A stretch of 14,066 nt of DNA from MFAQ01 sp964592455 (GTDB lineage Bacteria > Patescibacteriota > Microgenomatia > UBA1400 > MFAQ01): positions 1 to 14,066 of the forward strand of contig CAZQDQ010000018.1 of the NCBI GenBank assembly GCA_964592455.1, read 5' to 3'. Within the stretch, counting starts at the first letter, position 1; the number at the start of each line of letters is the position of its first letter. The notes below the pieces were generated by a model. It saw only the letters and a program-made list of their open reading frames with translations. It ran no database searches and had not been told where the DNA came from. Shown piece by piece: positions 7,949-12,832 of this stretch. Made by a program: the position numbers and the translations under genes.

Positions 7949-8944
7949 ATGAAACAGCTAAAAACTATGAAGTCTGTCTACTCTTATTATTTTCCAGAAA
8001 TTAGAGAACTTATTTCAGAAATTACGGCGAACTATCCACATAGAGAGTTTTTGAAGTCGGTTATTCCGCCTGGTTTAGACGATTATGAGAAGCCAATCGT
8101 CGCCAAGATGAAGAAATTTTACAAAGAGGAAGTGATTGGTTTTGAAAATTTTGACTTTGTTTACCCGACCGCTGGCTCGAGTGAGGGAATATATCACTTA
8201 CTTTCTCGAATTAAAGTGCAGACACCAGACAGACCAATTTACACCTTGGTGGGTGAATACGAAGGTTATAGGGAATGCGCGGCAGGGATGGGGATGAAGG
8301 TAATTGAAGTAGAAGAGAACATGGAAGAAATCAAGAAGTTACCTTTGGGTATTTGGTTTATCTCCAACCCTTCGGCTAGAAGTGGCAATATAATTCCTAA
8401 CTCTTTAATTAACCAGATTGCTAATTTGGGACATGAAATAGTTTTGGACCTTGCATATTTGGGAATGACTGAGAAACACTTGTTCGATTTGAGGCACAAA
8501 AACATAGTCGCCGTGCTGACTTCGATGAGTAAGCCATTTGGACTGTTTTATTACCGTGTTGGTTTTACTTTTGCGAAGGAAGAAGTAAAGACTTTGTATG
8601 GCACCAAATGGTTTAAAAATATTTTGTCTTTGATAATTGCAGGCAAAGTGTTTGATAAATTTTCTGCCAGATATCTATATGAAAAATACTCCCCTGTAAA
8701 AAAAGAAATCTTGGAAGAGATAAAAATAGAATCGGGAATTGAGATGCGAAGTAGCGACGCTTTGCTCCTTGGCTACCTAACGGAAAGTGACTTTGAGAAA
8801 CTGACTGAACAGCAAAAGAAATTAGTGGAGCCGTTTAAGCGAGGAAGGTTTTACCGATTTTGTTTGACGAAGTATTTTTTGGAGTGGAAAAATTATTTGG
8901 TGAACAGATTAGAAAGAGAGATAGACATAAAAAACCCGCCTTAG
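7949..8944 (+). CDS. PLP-dependent aminotransferase-like protein (fold type I)
   Basis: This 331-residue protein has the hallmarks of class I/II aminotransferases. TAGSSEG (74-80) fits the phosphate-binding loop. SNPSARSG (139-146) has the family Asn, and DLAYLGM (167-173) supplies the Asp that pairs with the pyridine nitrogen plus the Tyr. SMSKPFG (192-198) has K195 as the probable Schiff-base lysine, and YRVGF (202-206) has the following Arg. It is somewhat short (family usually 370-430) because the C-terminal small domain is abbreviated. The ATG at 7949 is preferred since it follows the radical SAM stop by 8 bp; a TTG at 7910 would overlap that gene, and an ATG at 7967 is also possible. 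None has a good ribosome site. The last codons lie within the stem of a terminator serving the opposite strand, and the stop overlaps that of the convergent gene. Substrate unknown; it probably acts with the radical SAM enzyme. Confidence 0.85.
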   Translation: MKQLKTMKSVYSYYFPEIRELISEITANYPHREFLKSVIPPGLDDYEKPIVAKMKKFYKEEVIGFENFDFVYPTAGSSEGIYHLLSRIKVQTPDRPIYTLVGEYEGYRECAAGMGMKVIEVEENMEEIKKLPLGIWFISNPSARSGNIIPNSLINQIANLGHEIVLDLAYLGMTEKHLFDLRHKNIVAVLTSMSKPFGLFYYRVGFTFAKEEVKTLYGTKWFKNILSLIIAGKVFDKFSARYLYEKYSPVKKEILEEIKIESGIEMRSSDALLLGYLTESDFEKLTEQQKKLVEPFKRGRFYRFCLTKYFLEWKNYLVNRLEREIDIKNPP

Positions 8945-8952
8945 GTGGCGGG
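8929..8952 (-). terminator. Rho-independent terminator of the tandem repeat-protein genes
   Basis: On the - strand the sequence reads CCCGCC, a 6-nt loop, GGCGGG, then six T residues. It ends transcription coming from 10635. There is no T-run for the + strand, so it serves the - strand operon. The stop codons of both convergent genes lie in its loop. Confidence 0.8.
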
Positions 8953-9507
8953 AAAGGTAGAGAAAGAGGTTAAAAGAACTGGTGAGTTTGCTTCTAATTT
9001 TTTGAAGAGTTCATTTAACTCTCCTGACTTGAAAGGCTTTGTACTCTCCAAAATAAGAGCCATGTAACTTGGGTTTACATACAAATAGTATGAGCCTCCC
9101 TGGATATTTTGGAGAGTTTTTCTCAAAGCATTTTCAAACGAGCGAACTCTTCCCAATTTTTGAGACAACCAGTTGAAGTTAAGAGCGTAATAGGCGGAGT
9201 AGACAAAAGTGGGCGGAAAGTTTTGACCGTTTTTGTCAGAGTCGGTTGTTTTGTGAGTGAAGATTATTTTAAGGCCTTCTACAAATGGCAAATTTCGCTC
9301 GAAAGTTTCTATTGCTGTTTCACTGATTCTTTTATTTGAGGAAACATTTAAGGTCAGAAAGCCATTTTGGGGGTTTGTCCTTACAATGTGGCAGTCTGGA
9401 TCGTGGACTCTAAAAGGATTAATGTAATCTACAATCTTTTGCAGTAAGAGAGGGTGAGAGATATGGATATGGGCAATATAAAAGTAACGGGGACTTGTCT
9501 GACTCAC
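8941..9507 (-). CDS. Uncharacterised two-repeat protein, array copy 3
   Basis: I do not recognise this 188-residue protein. It appears to have two similar halves: PRYFYIAH (6-13) opens the first and PPTFVYSAY (98-106) the second. In each half a strand-helix-strand stretch follows about 40 residues later: FLTLNVSSNKRIS (50-62) with helix and LKIIFT, then MALILESTKPF (149-159) with helix and PVLLTS. The same layout occurs in the two upstream genes, suggesting a paralogous family with an alpha/beta repeat, perhaps ferredoxin-like (inference). The start is GTG at 9507, decided by AAAGGAGG at 9513-9520 and a 5-nt spacing. No signal peptide or membrane segment is seen. It ends in a terminator hairpin that encodes the last residues. 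A 54-bp gap with a possible -10 element separates it from the preceding gene, the largest gap in the array. Confidence 0.8.
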   Translation of the reverse strand: MSQTSPRYFYIAHIHISHPLLLQKIVDYINPFRVHDPDCHIVRTNPQNGFLTLNVSSNKRISETAIETFERNLPFVEGLKIIFTHKTTDSDKNGQNFPPTFVYSAYYALNFNWLSQKLGRVRSFENALRKTLQNIQGGSYYLYVNPSYMALILESTKPFKSGELNELFKKLEANSPVLLTSFSTFPAT

Positions 9508-9543
9508 TTTGGCCTCCTTTATTGTTTAAGGTTCTTTTAGAGG

Positions 9544-9549
9544 ATTATA
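9544..9549 (-). promoter_or_regulatory. Possible -10 element ahead of array copy 3
   Basis: TATAAT on the - strand lies in the 54-bp gap upstream of the GTG start at 9507. No convincing -35 box is found 16-18 bp upstream, so this is a weak candidate for an internal promoter. Confidence 0.3.
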
Positions 9550-9561
9550 TCAATAAGTTTT

Positions 9562-10098
9562 CTAGATGGTGGTTTTGAAAAATGCAGTGGTGGATCTTAT
9601 GATTGTTTTGATATAAAAGTCTGTTTCTGTGAATGGTATGGGGTCGTCTGATTGAAGAAAGAAACAGAGAAAGTTGTCGTAGTTGTAGAAGCCAGTAGTA
9701 TGTGAACTGTTTTGCACTAATTTTTTCATGTTTTGAACAAAGAAAAATCTCTTTAGAGTAACAATGTCCCAAAAATTAAAGTTTAGAATAGCTCCAACGG
9801 AAAAAACATGTTGTGGTCCAACCTCCTCCATTGAAGCAACCTCTCCTTCGTAGGCTGAAGCATTGTCGTGAGAAAAAAATATTTCACTAATGTATGGCCC
9901 AAAGAGAGATTCTAGCTGTATAATTTCCCATGGATAGATTGGTTTTTTACTACTTACTATCAGACGAGCATACTTGCTATCAAGAGAAGTGCAGGTGACT
10001 ACTTTTCCGGTAAAAATTTCCTTGGCGCTTTTGAATAAGTATTCTAGCAGTGGTTGGTTGTAGTAGCGAAAGTAAAGAATATAGAAATATTTTGGCAT
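9562..10098 (-). CDS. Uncharacterised two-repeat protein, array copy 2
   Basis: This 178-residue protein of unknown function starts with PKYFYILYF (2-10), matching the opening of the neighbours (P-x-aromatic-F-Y). The second half begins near PQHVFSVGA (95-103). LNFNF (105-109) matches LNFNW (109-113) of array copy 3 at the equivalent position. YARLIVSSKKPI (43-54) parallels LTLNVSSNKRI in copy 3, and FLCFFLQSDDPI (143-154) is the matching strand in the second half. It is rich in Phe and Tyr but has no obvious membrane span. A Shine-Dalgarno AAGGAG lies 7 nt before the ATG and is embedded in the last codons of array copy 1, whose stop is 3 bp upstream; the two are probably translated from one mRNA. 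The second half is the most diverged of the six repeat units. Confidence 0.8.
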   Translation of the reverse strand: MPKYFYILYFRYYNQPLLEYLFKSAKEIFTGKVVTCTSLDSKYARLIVSSKKPIYPWEIIQLESLFGPYISEIFFSHDNASAYEGEVASMEEVGPQHVFSVGAILNFNFWDIVTLKRFFFVQNMKKLVQNSSHTTGFYNYDNFLCFFLQSDDPIPFTETDFYIKTIIRSTTAFFKTTI

Positions 10099-10101
10099 TA
10101 T

Positions 10102-10635
10102 CTACTCCTTTTTTCGTTCTCTGGATGTAAGAAGTATCCGATGTGGCATATTGAGAAGAGCTCTGTTGATATTGGCAATATCTTCTGGACGTAGATCACG
10201 GTCTAGAAGCTCCACCAAGATACTACTGTCGTAGTTATTAAGTTCGACCTTTGGATCTGGCGAAATTAGAGTGAGAACGGTTTTTACCAAGGCTTGCTTT
10301 CTGGCTGGCTCTTTGTTGTGTTTTTGAAGCGGTGTGAAGTCTTGGATTAAATGGGCCGAATAAAAGTATGTTGGTTTGTTGGAGGTAGAGTAATGAACCT
10401 TGAGAATTTTGCTTGTACCACCATAGTAATACGAAAGTTTATTTTTGATACCGTGGTAGTCTGCTGGCTCATCAAAGATTGCCACAAAAGTGACATACGA
10501 AGGCTTGGTTGAGTGTCTGACCATGTAGTGTTTTGTTGCTGTTGGAGTCAGTTTTTTGAAGTTGTCGAACTGAATATTGGCACTGTTATATTTGGTCAAA
10601 ACATGAGCAACAAAGAAAAAGGCTGGTTTATCCAT
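10102..10635 (-). CDS. Uncharacterised two-repeat protein, array copy 1
   Basis: This 177-residue protein is the first gene of the three-gene array, and its internal duplication is the clearest. KPAFFFVAH (3-11) and KPTYFYSAH (87-95) are nearly the same motif 84 residues apart. Each is followed by a variable helical stretch, a hydrophobic strand with an acidic turn (VTFVAIFDEP, 48-57; ILVELLDRDL in the second half), a helix and a final strand. The end of the second half, RILLTS, matches PVLLTS in array copy 3. The function is unknown. No catalytic motif, Cys cluster, signal peptide or membrane span is visible. The C-terminus is basic (RERKKE). A GGAG lies about 12 nt before the ATG, slightly farther than ideal. 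A TATAAT sits 36 bp upstream of the start, just after the terminator of the preceding terC unit, so the array likely has its own promoter. Confidence 0.8.
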   Translation of the reverse strand: MDKPAFFFVAHVLTKYNSANIQFDNFKKLTPTATKHYMVRHSTKPSYVTFVAIFDEPADYHGIKNKLSYYYGGTSKILKVHYSTSNKPTYFYSAHLIQDFTPLQKHNKEPARKQALVKTVLTLISPDPKVELNNYDSSILVELLDRDLRPEDIANINRALLNMPHRILLTSRERKKE

Positions 10636-10671
10636 TTTTAAAGAAAGCTCCTGTGTGAGGGATTTTGTATT

Positions 10672-10677
10672 ATTATA
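10672..10677 (-). promoter_or_regulatory. -10 element for the repeat-protein array
   Basis: The - strand reads TAGTATAATA with a perfect TATAAT hexamer. It lies between the terC-unit terminator and the array start codon. The position where a -35 box belongs falls within the terminator stem and has no good match. The same 10-mer precedes the TerC gene. Confidence 0.5.
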
Positions 10678-10679
10678 CT

Positions 10680-10702
10680 AAAAACCCGCCTTGAACGGCG
10701 GG
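10680..10702 (-). terminator. Rho-independent terminator of the terC unit
   Basis: On the - strand CCCGCC, a 6-nt loop and GGCGGG are followed by five T residues, 12 bp after the stop codon of the small membrane protein. The stem is identical to that of the terminator at 8929-8952. Confidence 0.8.
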
Positions 10703-10713
10703 TGTGAACATGA

Positions 10714-11052
10714 CTAAATATAGTAGATGAGGTTGAACGGGTTGATGTTGATCAGCATAAGCAACAACAGCCAAAACAACCAGAGAAAAGGCAAAAGTCC
10801 AAAGATTATCCAGATAAAGTTAGTACTAAGGAAATGTATTACCTTGTGCTCTTTGGCAATCCTTTGCTCAATTTGGGGATTGGTATAGACCACCCCTTCA
10901 CGTAGCAAAGCTTTTTGACGGATGGTGTTCAGAGGTATGACAATGAAAGGAAGGGCTGCAAACACCAATCCAACAGTGCAAAAGACTGATGGGAAAACGG
11001 CAACAAAACCTGAAATTACAAATCGAATAACAAAAATCGCGAGATCAGACAT
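10714..11052 (-). CDS. Small integral membrane protein, unknown function
   Basis: This 112-residue protein is strongly hydrophobic at both ends. Residues 4-41 can form two membrane helices. A soluble, mostly charged loop (about 42-74) follows, containing RQKALLREG and IEQRIAKEH. Residues 75-102, rich in Trp, Phe and Leu, form one long or two short helices. No cleavable signal peptide or family motif is evident. The ATG overlaps the 3' end of the TerC gene by 8 bp (ATGTCTGA). AAAGGAG lies 7 nt upstream, inside the TerC coding sequence, so the two are translationally coupled. A terminator follows closely. The tight coupling suggests it works with the TerC protein or in the same membrane process, but no specific role can be claimed. 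Confidence 0.75.
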   Translation of the reverse strand: MSDLAIFVIRFVISGFVAVFPSVFCTVGLVFAALPFIVIPLNTIRQKALLREGVVYTNPQIEQRIAKEHKVIHFLSTNFIWIIFGLLPFLWLFWLLLLMLININPFNLIYYI

Positions 11053-11764
11053 GGAGTGACTCCTTTCTGTTTTGTCTTACCTTCATATTGAGCATTTCAA
11101 CAAGAACAGAAAATCCCATGGCGAAATAGATATAGTTTTTGTTAATTTCGTGACCGGTGGCACCACTAATTAGTGTAACGCCAATCAACAGCAAGAATGA
11201 TAGAGCAAGCATTCTGATTGTTGGATTATGATCAACAAATTCGGCAATGGGATTTACAAAAGCGACCATAACCCCCATAGCAATGATGACTGCGGAAATC
11301 ATGATCCAGAGGTCGTTGACCATACCGATTGCGGTAATGATACTGTCTAGAGAAAAGACAATGTCCATCCACATAATGGTCAAAATGACTCTGATAAAAG
11401 TGCTTGATGCTTTCTGCTTAGGGCCATGCTCTCCATGCATTTGGGCGTCAATCTCAATGACCGATTTGTAGAGCAAAAAGAGTCCACCCAGGAATAGAAT
11501 AATATCCTGCATATTGACACCGTGACCAAACAGAGTAAACAGTGTTGATGTCATGTTGGCAAGCACTGAAATGAAACTTAGTGCAATTACCCGGGTAATG
11601 ATAGCAAGTGAAAGGCCGATGACGCGAGCTCTTTTTTGTTGATTTTTCGGGAGCACAGAACTTAGAATGCTGATGAAGACTACATTGTCAACACCTAAAA
11701 CTAGTTCCATGGCCACCAAAGTAAGAAACTGAACAGTTTTTTGCAAAATAATGGTAATGTCCAC
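11045..11764 (-). CDS. TerC-family integral membrane protein
   Basis: This 239-residue polytopic protein has the two TerC-family signatures: ELVLGVDNVVF (20-30) in the first membrane helix and DIVFSLDSI (134-142) in a later one. Their intramembrane Asp residues are thought to handle a metal ion. FVDHNPTIRMLALSFLL (176-192) is also typical, and about seven membrane helices can be drawn. Family members are linked to tellurite resistance and, in YkoY/Alx-type proteins, to manganese export or metal delivery. Which role applies here cannot be told. The loop at 107-119 is His-rich (MHGEHGPK), possibly metal-binding. The start is GTG at 11764, supported by AAGGAG 6 nt upstream. A TATAAT lies 35 bp upstream of the start. 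The stop overlaps the downstream small membrane protein gene. Confidence 0.9.
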   Translation of the reverse strand: MDITIILQKTVQFLTLVAMELVLGVDNVVFISILSSVLPKNQQKRARVIGLSLAIITRVIALSFISVLANMTSTLFTLFGHGVNMQDIILFLGGLFLLYKSVIEIDAQMHGEHGPKQKASSTFIRVILTIMWMDIVFSLDSIITAIGMVNDLWIMISAVIIAMGVMVAFVNPIAEFVDHNPTIRMLALSFLLLIGVTLISGATGHEINKNYIYFAMGFSVLVEMLNMKVRQNRKESLHV

Positions 11765-11798
11765 TTAAATCTCCTTAATTAGATTTTGACTATCGTAT

Positions 11799-11804
11799 AT
11801 TATA
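11799..11804 (-). promoter_or_regulatory. -10 element of the TerC gene
   Basis: The - strand reads TAGTATAATA, containing a perfect TATAAT, immediately downstream of the rpsG-side terminator. No good -35 box is visible at 16-18 bp. The same 10-mer is found upstream of the repeat-protein array. Confidence 0.5.
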
Positions 11805-11815
11805 CTATGAGATAC

Positions 11816-11842
11816 AAAAAAGAGCCACTAGGGCTCTTTTTT
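11816..11842. terminator. Bidirectional rho-independent terminator after rpsG
   Basis: GAGCC (11822-11826) pairs with GGCTC (11832-11836) around a 5-nt loop. It is flanked by six A residues on the left and six T residues on the right, so the stem can extend to 11 bp and the hairpin works on either strand. In context it ends the rpoC-rpsL-rpsG transcript, 64 bp after the rpsG stop. Confidence 0.85.
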
Positions 11843-11872
11843 GTGCTTGCGATGACGGAGTACTACCAGCGG

Positions 11873-11903
11873 AATCGCCCTACGCCAAGGCTACGGAACG
11901 ATT
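11873..11903. repeat. GC-rich imperfect palindrome between rpsG and its terminator
   Basis: AATCG (11873-11877) and CGATT (11899-11903) enclose a partly paired centre with GCC-AA-GGC (11884-11891) at its tip. The sequence is GC-rich compared with its surroundings. It would lie in the 3' untranslated part of the rpsG mRNA. It could be a dispersed intergenic repeat, an mRNA-stabilising hairpin or chance; only one copy is in the window. Confidence 0.35.
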
Positions 11904-11905
11904 GA

Positions 11906-12382
11906 CTACCATCTAAAGTGACTGAAAGCCTTATTAGCTTCAGCCATTTTGTGAGTATCTAGTTTCTTTTTGATGGCATTACCTGTGTTTTCGTGTGCTT
12001 CGAGAACTTCGGCGGCGATTTTTTCAGCTAAGGTACGGTTGGGGTTGGCACCACGGGCTTTGGCAGCATTTAAGAGCCAGCGGATTGCCAGTGAGTTTCG
12101 GCGTTCTGGTCTAATTGGAGTTGGAACTTGATAGGAAGCGCCTCCAACACGGCGGGAGCGAACCTCGATGGTTGGTTTGATGTTTTCTAAAGACTCGTTT
12201 AAGTACTCTAGTCCGTTTTTGCCTGTTTTTTCGGCAATAATATCTATCGCATTGTAGACTTGTTTGGCGGCAATTGATTTTTTTCCATCTAACATGCAGC
12301 TATTAATTAATTTAGCTACTAGCTCGCTGTTATAAAAAGTGTCAACTTGGATTTTTTTGGCTGGTGTTTTTTTTGATCTCAT
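11906..12382 (-). CDS. rpsG: 30S ribosomal protein S7
   Basis: S7 binds the 3' major domain of 16S rRNA and nucleates assembly of the 30S head. The 158-residue length is normal for bacteria. VEVRSRRVGGASYQVP is the diagnostic S7 segment, followed by RNSLAIRWLLNAA and AHENTGNAIKKK, and the C-terminus FSHFRW is family-like. It lies 9 bp after rpsL in the usual str-operon order. There is no Shine-Dalgarno before the ATG (AACAACT instead), so initiation may depend on coupling with rpsL. fusA and tuf, which often follow, are absent here; a hairpin and a strong terminator come next. Confidence 0.97.
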   Translation of the reverse strand: MRSKKTPAKKIQVDTFYNSELVAKLINSCMLDGKKSIAAKQVYNAIDIIAEKTGKNGLEYLNESLENIKPTIEVRSRRVGGASYQVPTPIRPERRNSLAIRWLLNAAKARGANPNRTLAEKIAAEVLEAHENTGNAIKKKLDTHKMAEANKAFSHFRW

Positions 12383-12391
12383 AGTTGTTGA

Positions 12392-12811
12392 TTATTTCTT
12401 TGCACTTGGACGCTTGGAGCCGTATTTGCTTCTACTAGTGCGGCGCTTTTCGATACCACCAGTGTCGAGCTTACCTCTAACTATATGGTATTTAACACCA
12501 GGAAGATCTCGGACACGACCACCTCTGATTAGGACAATGCTATGCTCAGCTAAGTTGTGCCCCTCTCCCATGATGTAAGCGGTAACTTCCTGTTTGTTGC
12601 TTAACCTGACTCTGGCTACTTTACGAAGAGCAGAGTTTGGTTTTTTGGGAGTCATGGTTTTGACTTGGATACAGACACCTGCTTTTTGAGGGCTTTTGGT
12701 GCTGACCATTCGGCGTTTGACGGAGTTAAAACTGCGGCGAAGGGCGGTAGTTTTGACTTTGGTAGGATTAGAGTGACGTCCTCGTTTGATTAGTTGGTTG
12801 GTTGTAGGCAT
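12392..12811 (-). CDS. rpsL: 30S ribosomal protein S12
   Basis: S12 sits at the decoding centre of the 30S subunit. The 139-residue protein has the conserved MTPKKPNSALRKVARVRL stretch, including the lysine altered in streptomycin-resistant mutants (wild type here). It also has HSIVLIRGGRVRDLPGVKYH, containing the Asp that RimO methylthiolates in many bacteria. The basic tail (KYGSKRPSAKK) is typical of the longer S12 form. The ATG follows the rpoC stop by 21 bp, with no recognisable Shine-Dalgarno, and rpsG follows 9 bp downstream. Regulation is presumably through the shared rpoC-rpsL-rpsG transcript. Confidence 0.97.
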   Translation of the reverse strand: MPTTNQLIKRGRHSNPTKVKTTALRRSFNSVKRRMVSTKSPQKAGVCIQVKTMTPKKPNSALRKVARVRLSNKQEVTAYIMGEGHNLAEHSIVLIRGGRVRDLPGVKYHIVRGKLDTGGIEKRRTSRSKYGSKRPSAKK

Positions 12812-12832
12812 AATTTGACTTTCGATATTTTA

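Noticed and set aside
8941..10635. CRISPR or DNA-level tandem repeat explanation for the three-gene array
   Set aside because: The similarity is at protein level only; the DNA of the three genes does not repeat, and no spaced short repeats are present.
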